From: Roseiarcus sp963794655
Lineage (GTDB): Bacteria; Pseudomonadota; Alphaproteobacteria; Rhizobiales; Beijerinckiaceae
Assembly (NCBI GenBank): GCA_963794655.1
Contig: CAWCEV010000003.1
Location: 186,001-250,000, forward strand
Direction of reading: 5' to 3'
Length of the DNA: 64,000 bases
In this document: positions 16,217 through 25,625 of the stretch, in pieces
Numbering within the stretch: position 1 is the stretch's first letter
Layout of the letters: each line of letters begins with the position of its first letter
Program-made: the position numbers and the translations under genes
The notes under the pieces: model-generated
Database searches by the model: none
The model's input: the letters and a program-made list of their open reading frames with translations, nothing else
Told to the model about the DNA's origin: nothing

Positions 16217-18037
16217 ATGCATCGCTACCGTACCCATACCTGCGGCGCCCTTACTCTCGCCGAGGAAGGCGCCGACGTCCGGCTTTCGGGCTGGTGCCAC
16301 CGCATCCGCGATCACGGCGGCTTGCTGTTCATCGATCTGCGCGACCATTACGGGCTCACCCAGTGCGTCGTCGATCCGGACTCGCCGGCATTTGCCGAGG
16401 CAGAGAAATTGCGCTCGGAATTCGTGATCCGGGTCGACGGGAAGGTGCGCAAACGCCCGCTCGGTACGGAAAACCCCGAGATGTCCACCGGTCTCGTCGA
16501 GGTCTACGTGCAGGAGATCGAGGTTCTGGGGCCGGCGGGCGACCTGCCGCTGCCGGTGTTCGGCGACCAGCCCTATCCTGAGGACACGCGGCTCCGGTAC
16601 CGCTTCCTCGATCTCCGTCGCGAAAAACTACACCAGAACATCATGCTGCGCGGTCAAATCATTGATTCGATTCGCAGACGCATGAAAGGGCAGGGGTTCT
16701 TCGAGTTCCAGACGCCGATCCTCACCGCGTCAAGCCCGGAAGGCGCGCGCGATTTCCTCGTGCCCGCGCGCCTGCATCCGGGCAAATTCTACGCGCTGCC
16801 CCAGGCGCCCCAGCAATATAAGCAGCTCCTGATGATGGCCGGCTTCGACCGCTATTTCCAGATCGCCCCATGTTTTCGCGACGAGGACCCCCGCGCCGAT
16901 CGTTTGCCGGGCGAGTTCTACCAGCTCGATGTCGAGATGAGCTTTGTCGAGCAGGGCGACGTGTTTGCGGCGATGGAGCCGGTGATAAGGGGAGTTTTCG
17001 AGGAATTCTCGGGGGGCAAGCCGGTGACGCCGTCCCCGTGGGCGCGGATTCCCTATGCCGAAGCGATGCGCAAATATGGTTCCGACAAGCCGGACCTGCG
17101 CAATCCGCTCGTCATGCAGGACGTCTCCGAGCACTTCCGCGGATCGGGCTTCAAGCTGTTTGCGCGCCTGCTTGAGACCGAGAAGAACGAAATTTGGGCG
17201 ATTCCTGCGCCGGGCGGCGGCCAGCGGACCTTCGCCGACCGGATGAACGCCTGGGCTCAGGGCGAAGGCCAGCCGGGGCTTGGCTATATCCTGTTCTTCG
17301 ATCGCGCCAAGGATGAGACAACCCTCGCCGCCGACCCCAATGCGACCGGCGTCGGCGCCCGCGGACCCCTCGCTAACAATATCGGCCCGGAGCGCGCGGC
17401 GGCGATCCGCGCCGCGCTTGGCCTGAACGCCGGCGACGCGGCGTTCTTCATCGCGGGTGATCCGGACAAGTTCGCCAAATTTGCCGGCCTCGCCCGGACG
17501 AAGGTGGGGCAGGAGCTCAAGCTCATCGACGAGAACCGGTTCGAGTTCTGCTGGATTGTCGACTTCCCGATGTTCGAGTGGAACGAGGAGGAGAAGAAGG
17601 TCGATTTCTCGCACAACCCGTTCTCGATGCCGCAGGGCGGCCTCGAGGCACTGCAGAAGCAGGATCCCCTAACGATCAAGGCGTTCCAGTACGACGTCGC
17701 ATGCAACGGCTATGAGCTGGCGTCCGGCGGCATCCGCAACCATCGTCCGGAGGCGATGGTTAATGCCTTCGAGATCGCGGGCTACAGCGAGCAGACGGTC
17801 ATCGACCGGTTCGGCGGCATGTATCGCGCGTTCCATTACGGCGCCCCGCCGCATGGCGGCATGGCGGCGGGGGTGGATCGCATTGTCATGCTGCTTGCGG
17901 GCGAGCAGAACCTGCGCGAGGTCGCGCTTTTCCCCATGAACCAGCGGGCCGAGGACCTGCTCATGGGCGCGCCCGCCCCGGCGACGCCGAAGCAGCTGCG
18001 TGAACTCTCGATCCGGGTCGCGACGCCAGACAAGTGA
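16217..18037 (+). CDS. aspS: Aspartyl-tRNA synthetase, bacterial type
   Basis: 606 residues, the normal bacterial size. The N-terminal OB fold (GWCHRIRDHGGLLFIDLRD) reads the anticodon; class II motif 2 is FRDEDPRADRLPGEF and motif 3 is GAPPHGGMAAGVDRIVMLL. The bacterial GAD insertion lies between them. It charges tRNA-Asp with aspartate; many bacteria use a relaxed AspRS that also charges tRNA-Asn, and whether this one is discriminating is not decided here. ATG 16217 (MHRYRTHTCGALTL) is the conserved start. tRNA-Pro follows on the same strand. Confidence 0.96.
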   Translation: MHRYRTHTCGALTLAEEGADVRLSGWCHRIRDHGGLLFIDLRDHYGLTQCVVDPDSPAFAEAEKLRSEFVIRVDGKVRKRPLGTENPEMSTGLVEVYVQEIEVLGPAGDLPLPVFGDQPYPEDTRLRYRFLDLRREKLHQNIMLRGQIIDSIRRRMKGQGFFEFQTPILTASSPEGARDFLVPARLHPGKFYALPQAPQQYKQLLMMAGFDRYFQIAPCFRDEDPRADRLPGEFYQLDVEMSFVEQGDVFAAMEPVIRGVFEEFSGGKPVTPSPWARIPYAEAMRKYGSDKPDLRNPLVMQDVSEHFRGSGFKLFARLLETEKNEIWAIPAPGGGQRTFADRMNAWAQGEGQPGLGYILFFDRAKDETTLAADPNATGVGARGPLANNIGPERAAAIRAALGLNAGDAAFFIAGDPDKFAKFAGLARTKVGQELKLIDENRFEFCWIVDFPMFEWNEEEKKVDFSHNPFSMPQGGLEALQKQDPLTIKAFQYDVACNGYELASGGIRNHRPEAMVNAFEIAGYSEQTVIDRFGGMYRAFHYGAPPHGGMAAGVDRIVMLLAGEQNLREVALFPMNQRAEDLLMGAPAPATPKQLRELSIRVATPDK

Positions 18038-18109
18038 GGCCACAGCGGCTGATAAGAGCGCCGCAGGCTTGTCCGCGGGGAGCCACGCGTGATAGCGAAC
18101 CGGTGAAAT

Positions 18110-18186
18110 CGGGGTATAGCGCAGCCTGGTAGCGCGGAAGTTTTGGGTACTTCAGGTCGCAGGTTCAAATCCTGCTGCCCCGACCA
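18110..18186 (+). tRNA. tRNA-Pro (anticodon UGG)
   Basis: A complete 77-nt cloverleaf with encoded CCA. The acceptor stem CGGGGTA pairs with TGCCCCG; the anticodon stem GAAGT/ACTTC closes the loop TTTGGGT, giving anticodon TGG; the T arm is GCAGG-TTCAAAT-CCTGC. It lies 72 bp after aspS. Confidence 0.97.
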
Positions 18187-18771
18187 CCTGCAGCATTCTA
18201 TAGCGGTGATTCCGAGCGTCCGTCCCAGGACGCCGACCGACGCCTGCTTACGCCTGTGAGCGCGTTCGAAGCGCGGCATCTGAGGTACGGCCCACGCCTT
18301 GCAATCTACGGCCGCCGCCAGGCCCGCAATTCAATGAAGCTCGCTCCCTCTGCCAGTCCCGCCATGCTGCGAGGGCGGCGACGATCACCACCGCCGCCCC
18401 TGGCGCAACCAACGATGCGATCATTATTGCGACAATCGCGACAAAGGCTTCGGTCATTGTGGTTTGCCGTTCTTCCCCGGGGCCGCCCCCGGTCCGGGAT
18501 CAGATGTCAGGAAACCATAGCCTCTCAACTCAGGCTATCGGGAACCATTCAAAGGGTTAGCTTTTCGTTGACGGTCTATTCGCCATAACTCGCAACGGGT
18601 CTCCCACTCGTCGCGGCGCAACCCCATTGTCAGAATGCGGCGCCGTGCTAGAAGTTCGCAAGAAATCCATAAGGTCGCGACATCCGAGCAGCAGGCTGTT
18701 CGGACACAGATTGGATTAGGTCTAAATCCTGCCGCTCGGACCATTCGACGAGAACAACCCCAGGGGAAGTC
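18187..18771. other. Intergenic region between tRNA-Pro and the complex I subunit gene
   Basis: A 585-bp stretch without a convincing gene apart from the small minus-strand frame at 18248-18457 listed separately. No repeat, attachment-site duplication of the tRNA end, or integrase remnant was seen. Confidence 0.4.
18248..18457 (-). CDS. Possible small membrane protein
   Basis: 69 residues starting MTEAFVAIVAIMIASLVAPG, with one long hydrophobic helix (residues 4-31) followed by a basic WRDWQRERASLN segment, a plausible single-pass arrangement. The remaining C-terminus looks random, and the ribosome site is poor (GGAAG about 15 nt upstream). I list it with low confidence because hydrophobic frames arise easily in GC-rich antisense DNA. 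Confidence 0.3.
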   Translation of the reverse strand: MTEAFVAIVAIMIASLVAPGAAVVIVAALAAWRDWQRERASLNCGPGGGRRLQGVGRTSDAALRTRSQA

Positions 18772-19074
18772 ATGACCGCTCGGATCTACAAGCCCGCCCT
18801 GAACGCGATGCAGTCGGGGCAGGCCAAGAACAATTGGCTCCTCGAATACGAGCCGGAGAAGCCGCGCGAGATCGAGCCGCTGATGGGGTGGACAAGTTCG
18901 GCCGATATGAGATCGCAGGTGAAGCTCAAGTTCGACACGAAGGAGGAGGCGGTCGCTTACGCCGAGCGCAACGGCATCCCCTACCGCATCGAAGAGCCGA
19001 AGCCGCAGGCGCGCAAGGTCCTGTCCTATTCGGACAATTTTGCGCCCAACCGTATCGTTCCATGGTCGCATTGA
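18772..19074 (+). CDS. Complex I accessory subunit (NDUFS4/ETC_C1 family)
   Basis: 100 residues. ARIYKPALNAMQSGQAKNNWLLEYEP, PLMGWTSSADMRSQVKLKF and the closing SYSDNFAPNRIVPWSH are the signature blocks of the alphaproteobacterial homologue of the mitochondrial NDUFS4 (18-kDa) subunit of NADH:ubiquinone oxidoreductase. It binds the matrix-side arm of complex I. It is encoded alone here, away from any nuo operon, as is common in alphaproteobacteria. tRNA-Arg follows 37 bp later. Confidence 0.92.
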   Translation: MTARIYKPALNAMQSGQAKNNWLLEYEPEKPREIEPLMGWTSSADMRSQVKLKFDTKEEAVAYAERNGIPYRIEEPKPQARKVLSYSDNFAPNRIVPWSH

Positions 19075-19111
19075 CGCATTACATGAACGGGCCGGCGCCC
19101 AGAATCGATTC

Positions 19112-19188
19112 GGCTCCGTAGCTCAGCTGGATAGAGCAGCCGCCTTCTAAGCGGCAGGTCGCAGGTTCGAGCCCTGCCGGAGTCGCCA
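19112..19188 (+). tRNA. tRNA-Arg (anticodon UCU)
   Basis: A complete 77-nt cloverleaf with encoded CCA. Acceptor GGCTCCG pairs with CGGAGTC; the anticodon arm GCCGC-CTTCTAA-GCGGC shows anticodon TCT; the T arm is GCAGG-TTCGAGC-CCTGC. Confidence 0.97.
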
Positions 19189-19329
19189 CTCAGCAAACAT
19201 GACTTGTGAAGCCGTGCGCGGGTCGGCAGCGAGCCAAATCGGCGTTCGCAGCAGCCGACTCGACTCGATCTCCGCCCGGTGCTTTCATGGAGGCCTGCGA
19301 ACTTAATTTCGTGCGCGAGGGCGCCCTCC

Positions 19330-19683
19330 ATGCTCCGAGTCGCAGCTCTGCTGTCTATCTCATTCGCGATGAACGCGGCCGCGACGGCGCAAGAGGCCGG
19401 CGCCCCCAAGCAGGATACGGTCGAAGTTCATGGCAAGAAGCTGCAGCTCAGCTGCGCGGAGTGGAAGCAAAATCCGGATGGATCCTGGACCAGTATTGGG
19501 GCGCTTCTGGTCGGGACTGACACTTTGACCAACGTCACCTTGCGCGGCGCCAAGGAAACCAAAACCTTGGCGGAGAAGTGTGAGCCCGGATCGACGCCAG
19601 CCGCCGCCCCAGCGCAAACCGGCGATTCGACGCGACATAGCAAGCGCCGAAATCATGGCGTCAATTCCGCCGACGGAACCTGA
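19330..19683 (+). CDS. Small secreted protein
   Basis: 117 residues from ATG 19330. A signal peptide (MLRVAALLSISFAMNAAATAQ) precedes a mature domain with VEVHGKKLQLSCAEWKQNPDGSWTSIG and a second cysteine in AEKCEPGS, suggesting one disulfide in the periplasm. The C-terminal third (Ala/Pro then basic residues) looks disordered. I do not recognise the family. It converges with the flavoprotein gene, 26 bp apart. Confidence 0.6.
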   Translation: MLRVAALLSISFAMNAAATAQEAGAPKQDTVEVHGKKLQLSCAEWKQNPDGSWTSIGALLVGTDTLTNVTLRGAKETKTLAEKCEPGSTPAAAPAQTGDSTRHSKRRNHGVNSADGT

Positions 19684-19709
19684 AGCCCCGCAATGTTGCG
19701 CGACAGGAT

Positions 19710-21782
19710 TCAGTCCGCCGCGTCGAAGATCGCCCCAGTCAGAAAGTCGGGCCAGTCACGCTCGAAGAAGGGGCGGGGCTCACGGTCGCAAGAGCGTATC
19801 GCCCGTGTGCGAATGACCGGATCCTTCCCATCAAAACGGATCAGGATCTGCTCGGTCCGGTGTTCGACGCGCTCAGGCAGGAACCGGAACTCGTTGAGCG
19901 GCCCCGTCCGCGCGAACGGAACGCACTCGCCTTCGGAAGCGCATATTGCGCGCGCCCCGCGGCTTCCTCCTCCGCGGTTGATGTAGAACGCGAGCGCCGC
20001 AAGCACAGCCTCGGAAACGATCGCCATTTGCCGCCATTGCACCGCCCTTAGCGCCTCGTAGGGACCTTTTGAGGCGATTCCAGAGATTCGGATCGAGCTG
20101 TTGAGAGCGTGAGCGGCGGCAAGCGCCTCGTTTGTGTCCTTGGCGGTGCAGACGATCCCGGCGTGGTCGCTCATTCGGGCCTGGACTTCAGTCCTTATGG
20201 CGCCAACTGTGATCGGACTCTCGGATTTGAGGACCCCAAGGATTCGGCTAAGCGCGCCTTCGATGAGGTCTCGCTCGGACGCAGGGGCGATTTCCGCGTT
20301 TTCGCGCGACGCGATGTGTTCGGCGCAACGCGTGCCCAAGACCTGGCCGGCGTTCAGCGCGGCGCCGCCCGGACGAGTGACGCCATGGGTTCCGGCCGCT
20401 TCGCCGATTGCATAGCAGCCCTTGAGGCTAGTCTGTCCCCATGTGTCGATCGCCAGTCCGCCGTTCATGTGCTGGTTGTTGATCGCGAATTCCAGCGGGT
20501 CTTTTATGATGTCATATTTGTAGCGTTTGTAGAGTTCGATGGAGAGCGGGTTCATCTTGCGCAGGCGGTCGAGGGGTTTTTCAAGCAGAGCGCCGGCATT
20601 CTTGAGGTAAGCGTGCACGTCGGGATCGACCCGATCGAGACTGAATTCGGCGTCGCCAGGAACCGTAAGAGGATTTCGATTGAAATCCATGAACACTCTT
20701 CGTCCCGCCTGAGTTTCTCGGAACACCGCGAGGTCGAAGAGGCTTGAGCCGAAGTCGAGCATGCGTGTCGCGTGCAAGGGCCACTGATAGCCTTTCCGAA
20801 AGACATTCGAGGCCAGTTCGCGCGTGGTTCGGTAATAGTCGGTGAGAAAATTGTGCTCCCGGCCGCGAGCATCGACCGAATACACGTAGGGCATGCACTG
20901 CACATACGTGCCCGACAGGTTCCAGGGAAACCGCTCCCGCGGCGTCCCGATGCCGAACTGGCTTTCAGTCAAGTTCACAGTTTCAAGTCCCGCCTCGAGA
21001 GCGAGTCCCAAAGAGCCGAAGCAATGCCTCGGATAGACGCTGTCCCGATAAAGTTCGCCCGGCCCTCCAGCCGCGAGAATCACGGAATTGCAAAGGAACG
21101 CGGCCAAACCGAGAGGATTATTCGCCGTGCGATGTTTCGGGCGCATCGCCAGGACGCCGACTGCGTGGCGGGGCGTCCCTGGAGCGACGAGGAGAGATAC
21201 GCCGGTGGTGTGATTGATGATCGGAACGTCGAGGCGCATCGCCTCCTTGGTGAGGACCTGGACCATCAAGCGCGATGTTCGCGGCCCGCAACTCGTTGCT
21301 CGACCCACTTCGTCGTGATCGGTTTGATAGCGCAAGACCCCGCCCAGCGGATCCTGAGGTATAGGCAAGCCAAGATATTGGAGCGACGACAGGGCGCGCG
21401 CCGAACCCACGGCTTCGACATAAGCGGTGTCGCCGTCCATTGCGCCGCCGGCGCCAAGCGCCTCGGCCATCTTATGAAAGTCGTCACCTAGATCCGCGCT
21501 ATTGGCCGTATGCAGCGTCTGCTTGTCCGATCCGGAGCAGGCCGACGTCCCGCCGAAGGCGCTCTGGGAGGCGACGACAACGTCAATCTCACGGCGCTTC
21601 AATTCCACCGCCGCCCGCAAGCCCGCCGCGCCGCTGCCCAGCACCAGCGCCTGACACCGTCGCACAGGCAGTGAAACGCCCAGCGCAGCAATGAATTCGT
21701 GCGGCGGCCTCTCGTTCGGGAGCTTGGGCATTTCGACGTCGGTCAGCCGGTCGAGAATTTGCTGGGGGATCGTCGCGCTCAA
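19710..21782 (-). CDS. FAD-dependent oxidoreductase, fumarate reductase/aspartate oxidase-like
   Basis: 690 residues. The FAD-binding Rossmann motif is LVLGSGAAGLRAAVELKRR (about 46-64); GGTSACSGSDKQ is the second flavin contact; the C-terminal GEAAGTHGVTRPGGAALNAGQVLGTRCAEHIA is the FAD_binding_2 closing motif. Family members oxidise or reduce at a C-C bond next to a carboxylate; the substrate is not identifiable. It is divergent from the LacI gene at 21972 and shares its operator-bearing intergenic region, so it probably belongs to the same catabolic regulon. Confidence 0.85.
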   Translation of the reverse strand: MSATIPQQILDRLTDVEMPKLPNERPPHEFIAALGVSLPVRRCQALVLGSGAAGLRAAVELKRREIDVVVASQSAFGGTSACSGSDKQTLHTANSADLGDDFHKMAEALGAGGAMDGDTAYVEAVGSARALSSLQYLGLPIPQDPLGGVLRYQTDHDEVGRATSCGPRTSRLMVQVLTKEAMRLDVPIINHTTGVSLLVAPGTPRHAVGVLAMRPKHRTANNPLGLAAFLCNSVILAAGGPGELYRDSVYPRHCFGSLGLALEAGLETVNLTESQFGIGTPRERFPWNLSGTYVQCMPYVYSVDARGREHNFLTDYYRTTRELASNVFRKGYQWPLHATRMLDFGSSLFDLAVFRETQAGRRVFMDFNRNPLTVPGDAEFSLDRVDPDVHAYLKNAGALLEKPLDRLRKMNPLSIELYKRYKYDIIKDPLEFAINNQHMNGGLAIDTWGQTSLKGCYAIGEAAGTHGVTRPGGAALNAGQVLGTRCAEHIASRENAEIAPASERDLIEGALSRILGVLKSESPITVGAIRTEVQARMSDHAGIVCTAKDTNEALAAAHALNSSIRISGIASKGPYEALRAVQWRQMAIVSEAVLAALAFYINRGGGSRGARAICASEGECVPFARTGPLNEFRFLPERVEHRTEQILIRFDGKDPVIRTRAIRSCDREPRPFFERDWPDFLTGAIFDAAD

Positions 21783-21828
21783 GGCCCATTCTCTGTATTG
21801 GGATTGACGGGAGCGTCAATGTCCGCTA

Positions 21829-21862
21829 TTGGCACGTTCCAATTGTTCTTGGCACGTTCCAA
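21829..21862. promoter_or_regulatory. Tandem operator sites, probably for the adjacent LacI-family regulator
   Basis: TTGGCACGTTCCAA occurs twice (21829-21842 and 21849-21862), start to start exactly 20 bp. Each copy is a 14-bp near-palindrome (TTGG-x-ACGT-x-CCAA), the form of LacI/PurR-type operators, and 20 bp spacing places both on the same helix face. They lie between the divergent flavoprotein and LacI genes, so one set could control both directions. Confidence 0.7.
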
Positions 21863-21971
21863 ATTTGAGCGCCGAGATGCAATGAATGTCAAGGTTGCAG
21901 AGAGGCCGGCGCTCTAAGCCGCCGGTCGTGGGACGCCCCGACCTAGATGGAGCGATAAAGGGCCTGGACAG

Positions 21972-23012
21972 ATGGAAGGCGGGGAGGGCCGGGCGACGAT
22001 CGTCGACGTCGCGCGTCGCGCAGGCGTATCGAAGTCGACGGTTTCACTAGTGCTGGGCGGGAGCGCGCTGGTCGCCGAGGCGACCCGAGAGCGCGTCTCG
22101 GACGCGATGAGCGAGCTCGGCTATATCTACCACCGCGGCGCCGCAACATTGCGGGGCGCCAAGTCGGGCGTGCTCGGCATGGTCATCAACGACCTGTCGA
22201 ACCCCTTCTACGTCGAGCTGGCGATTGGCATCGAGCAGGCCTGCCAGGGCGCCGGCTTCATCCCGTTTCTCGCCAACACGGGCGAGAATCCGGTCCGCCA
22301 GCAGCAGGTGATCCGCTCGATGCGCGAGCACGGGGCGGCCGGCCTGGTGCTGGCGCCGGCTATCGGCTCATCGCCGGGTGAGCTGAAAGCTCTGGTCGCT
22401 GGCCTCCCGGTCGTACAGGTCATGCGTCGTCTTCCTGGTCTCAAGGCGTCAATAGTCGCGCCGGAGAACAAGGAGGGCGCGCGCAAAGCGACCGCTCATC
22501 TCCTGGCGGCCGGGCACACGCGAGTTGCGTTCGTCGGCGGCCTGAAGTCGATGATTGTTCGCGACGAACGTCTCGCGGGTTATAGCCTCGCCTTGCGGGA
22601 CGCTGGAATTTCATTTGAACACTCCCTGGTCATCGAGACGACGACCAACTACTCCGGCGGCGGGGCGGCTGCTCCGCAATTGCTCAACCTCCGCGAACCC
22701 GCGACCGCAGCCCTTTGCTACAACGACGTCGTCGCGATCGGACTTGTTCGCGCGCTCACCGAAGCCGGGATTTCCGTCGGCAGGGACTTCGCGGTCATCG
22801 GCTTCGACGACATTGAAGAAGCCAAATATACGCTGCCCGCATTGAGCAGCGTCGCTGTGAATGGGCGCAATCTTGGTTCTCGCGCAGCCCAGCTTTTGAT
22901 GCGTCAACTCGCAACAGGCGACTTTGAGCCGGAGACGGTCTTGAGCCCGACAACCCTGGTCAATCGCGCCTCGTGCGGCGCTTCGAACGATAAAATGGAA
23001 GCGCGCGCATGA
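21972..23012 (+). CDS. LacI-family transcriptional regulator
   Basis: 346 residues. The N-terminal HTH ATIVDVARRAGVSKSTVSLVLGG (about 8-30) is followed by the hinge region and a periplasmic-binding-protein-like effector domain (GVLGMVINDLSNPFYVELAIGIEQ onward; FAVIGFDDIEEAKYTLPALSSV near the C-terminus). It should repress the catabolic genes in the absence of a sugar-like inducer, acting at the paired TTGGCACGTTCCAA sites upstream. It overlaps the next gene by ATGA. Confidence 0.93.
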   Translation: MEGGEGRATIVDVARRAGVSKSTVSLVLGGSALVAEATRERVSDAMSELGYIYHRGAATLRGAKSGVLGMVINDLSNPFYVELAIGIEQACQGAGFIPFLANTGENPVRQQQVIRSMREHGAAGLVLAPAIGSSPGELKALVAGLPVVQVMRRLPGLKASIVAPENKEGARKATAHLLAAGHTRVAFVGGLKSMIVRDERLAGYSLALRDAGISFEHSLVIETTTNYSGGGAAAPQLLNLREPATAALCYNDVVAIGLVRALTEAGISVGRDFAVIGFDDIEEAKYTLPALSSVAVNGRNLGSRAAQLLMRQLATGDFEPETVLSPTTLVNRASCGASNDKMEARA

Positions 23013-24016
23013 CGAAACTCCGTTGGGGACTGATCGGAGCCAGCACGATCGCTGCGGAGTACATGATCGGCGCGTTCCGAGCCAACGGAGGCGAGGTCGT
23101 TTCCGTCATGAGCGCTAACCCCGATCGCGCCACTAAGTACGCGCGCGAGCACGAGATCGAGCATGCGACGACGAGCCTGGCGGATCTCGTCGCATCGAGG
23201 GAAATCGACGCCGTCTACGTCTCGACCACTAATGACCTTCATCGCGACCAGGTCTTCGCGGCGGCCGCCGCGGGAAAGCATGTGCTGTGTGAGAAGCCTT
23301 TGGCGCTGACGCTTGCCGACGCGCGGGCCATGGTCGCCGAATGTCGGGAGCGCGGCGTGGTCATGGGCACAAATCATCATCTTCGCAACGCGGCGACTCA
23401 CCGAGCGATGCGTGCGGCGATCGCAGAGGGGAGAATTGGCAAGCCGTTGTTCGCCCGTGTCTTTCACTCGGTCTATCTGCCCCCCCATTTGCAGGGGTGG
23501 CGAATTGATCGGCCGGAGGCGGGTGGAGGCGTCATGATGGATATTACTGTCCATGACGCGGACACTTTGCGCTTTGTGCTCGATGACGAACCAGTGTCGG
23601 TGATTGCGATGACCTCGCACGGAGGAATGGGCCGGGCCGGCCTCGAGGACGGAGCCATGGGCGTCATCCGTTTCTCTGGCGGATTGATTGCGCAGTTTCA
23701 CGACGGATTTACGACCCGGTACGCGACCACGGGGTTCGAAGTACACGGAGACAAGGGCTCGTTGATCGGCACGGATTGCATGACCCAGGCGCCGAAGGGC
23801 GAAGTTCTGCTCCGGACTATGTCCGGCGAAGAGCCACTCAAACTGGATCACGAAGGACTATACGTGCGCTCGATCCGCCTCTTCAACGAGGCTGTCGAGG
23901 GGCGGGGCGCGCCATCGGCGACGGGCGAAGATGGGATCAAGTCGCTGAGCGTGGCTATTTCCGCTCGCGAAGCGGCGCGATCCGGTGTCGAAACCGCGAT
24001 CGATCTGAGCGTCTGA
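23009..24016 (+). CDS. Gfo/Idh/MocA-family NAD(P)-dependent oxidoreductase
   Basis: 335 residues. The nucleotide-binding N-terminus LRWGLIGASTIAAEYMIGAF and the EKP motif (AAGKHVLCEKPLALTLADA, about residues 86-104) are family hallmarks; the lysine is catalytic. A GTNHHLRNA motif and the HxxD-like MMDITVHDADTLRFVL segment near residue 180 fit the substrate side. Members oxidise sugars, inositols or reduce their keto forms. Together with the GMC oxidoreductases downstream it suggests a keto-sugar intermediate. Confidence 0.9.
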   Translation: MTKLRWGLIGASTIAAEYMIGAFRANGGEVVSVMSANPDRATKYAREHEIEHATTSLADLVASREIDAVYVSTTNDLHRDQVFAAAAAGKHVLCEKPLALTLADARAMVAECRERGVVMGTNHHLRNAATHRAMRAAIAEGRIGKPLFARVFHSVYLPPHLQGWRIDRPEAGGGVMMDITVHDADTLRFVLDDEPVSVIAMTSHGGMGRAGLEDGAMGVIRFSGGLIAQFHDGFTTRYATTGFEVHGDKGSLIGTDCMTQAPKGEVLLRTMSGEEPLKLDHEGLYVRSIRLFNEAVEGRGAPSATGEDGIKSLSVAISAREAARSGVETAIDLSV

Positions 24017-24023
24017 GGCTGTC

Positions 24024-25625
24024 ATGAGCAGGCGAAAGGTAATTTCCGCCGCCGACGCCGCCCGGCTGATCCCGGACGGCGCGATCGTCACGGTCTCTTC
24101 GTCCTCGGCGCTAGGGTGTCCCGACGCGGTGTTGGCTGCAATCGGCGCGCGGTTCGAGACCGAGGGTCATCCCCGGAACCTGACGACCCTCCACCCGATC
24201 GCAGCCGGCGACATGTGGGGAGTGAAGGGCGTGGACCACCTTGCCAAGGCGGGGTGCCTGGCCCGGGTATTGGCCGGCTCCTATCCATCCGGCCCGTCGT
24301 CCGCCGAGCCGCCCGCGATCTGGAAGATGATCACCGGCGACGCGATCCCCGCCTATAACGTTCCATCGGGCATCCTGTTTGATCTTCATCGCGAGGCGGC
24401 GGCAAAGCGGCCGGGCGTTCTGACGAAAGTCGGAATGGATACGTTCGTTGATCCCGTCCACGAAGGCTGCGCCATGAACGCGAAAGCGGCTTCCGAGCCG
24501 ATCGTGGAACGTGCCAATTTCGCTGGCGACGAATGGCTGTTCTTCCCGACCATCACTCCGCAGATCGCGATCATTCGCGCCACGACCGCCGACGAAAGAG
24601 GAAATCTTTCCTACGAGCACGAAGGCGGCATTCTTGGCCCGCTCGATCAGGCCCTTGCCGTGCGCAACAACGGCGGGATTGTGATTGCACAAGTCAAACG
24701 GCTTGCAGCGTCTGGTACGCTGCGGCCCCACGACGTCGTCGTGCCCGGCATTCTCGTCGACCACATCGTCGTCGCCCCGGATCAATTGCAGACGACCCAC
24801 ACTCCGTACGAACCTGCGATTTCGGGCGAGATCTTTCGTCCGATCTCCTCCTTCGAGACGCCGAAGTTCGACATCGCCAAGGTCATCGCACGACGGGTGG
24901 CCCAGGAGTTGCGCGAGGGTGATGCGGTCAACATTGGCTTCGGCATTTCCGCGAACGTGCCCCGGATCCTCATCGAGGAGGGCAGGCACGGCGATGTGAC
25001 CTGGGTGATCGAGCAGGGGGCTGTGGGGGGCGTGCCGTTGCTCGATTTCCAATTCGGCTGCGCATCGAACGCCGAAGCGATCGTGCCGTCGCCGGCGCAG
25101 TTCACTTACTTCCAGGGCGGCGGCTTCGACATGTCGCTGCTCTCATTTCTGCAGATTGATCGCCTGGGCTCCGTCAACGTGTCGAAGCTCGGCGTTCGCC
25201 CTCATGTGACAGCGGGGGCGGGAGGCTTCGTCGATATCACAGCACGCGCGCGGAAGATCGTTTTTTCCGGCTATTTTACCGCAGGCGCCAAGCTCGATAT
25301 CTCCGACGGCGCAGTGACCGTAGCCAAGGAAGGCAAGGTTAAAAAGCTCGTTCACGCTGTCGAGCAGATCTCCTTTTCAGGACCCCGCGCGATCGCTCAG
25401 GGGCAGGAGATTCTCTACGTCACGGAGCGCTGCGTCCTTCGCCTGGAGCCTGAAGGCGTGACCGTCGTCGAATTGGCCCCGGGTATCGATTTGAAGCGCG
25501 ATGTTCTGGGTCAGGCCGAATTCCCGCTGAGGGTAGCCCCGGAACTGAGGAAGATGGACTCAGCCCTGTTTCATCCCGCGCCGATCAATCTCGTGCTGGA
25601 CCAATCCCGCAGGCCCCTCCAATGA
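24024..25625 (+). CDS. Family I CoA-transferase, propionate/acetate CoA-transferase-like
   Basis: 533 residues containing fused alpha and beta CoA-transferase halves, the size of propionate CoA-transferase (Pct) and YdiF. The catalytic glutamate that forms the glutamyl-CoA ester is E330 in WVIEQGAVGG; the oxyanion glycine motif VNIGFGISANVP lies just before. It would move CoA from acetyl-CoA or another donor to a carboxylic or 2-hydroxy acid. The following gene, an enoyl-CoA hydratase, overlaps by ATGA, so the activated acid is probably hydrated or dehydrated next. Confidence 0.88.
   Translation: MSRRKVISAADAARLIPDGAIVTVSSSSALGCPDAVLAAIGARFETEGHPRNLTTLHPIAAGDMWGVKGVDHLAKAGCLARVLAGSYPSGPSSAEPPAIWKMITGDAIPAYNVPSGILFDLHREAAAKRPGVLTKVGMDTFVDPVHEGCAMNAKAASEPIVERANFAGDEWLFFPTITPQIAIIRATTADERGNLSYEHEGGILGPLDQALAVRNNGGIVIAQVKRLAASGTLRPHDVVVPGILVDHIVVAPDQLQTTHTPYEPAISGEIFRPISSFETPKFDIAKVIARRVAQELREGDAVNIGFGISANVPRILIEEGRHGDVTWVIEQGAVGGVPLLDFQFGCASNAEAIVPSPAQFTYFQGGGFDMSLLSFLQIDRLGSVNVSKLGVRPHVTAGAGGFVDITARARKIVFSGYFTAGAKLDISDGAVTVAKEGKVKKLVHAVEQISFSGPRAIAQGQEILYVTERCVLRLEPEGVTVVELAPGIDLKRDVLGQAEFPLRVAPELRKMDSALFHPAPINLVLDQSRRPLQ

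Noticed and set aside
18110..19188. tRNA genes as integration sites for an island
   Set aside because: No integrase gene and no duplicated tRNA 3' end were seen downstream of either tRNA.
21266..24517. Third operator inside the CoA-transferase gene as a proven regulatory site
   Set aside because: One 13-of-14 match in coding DNA can be chance; kept only as a note in the operator finding.
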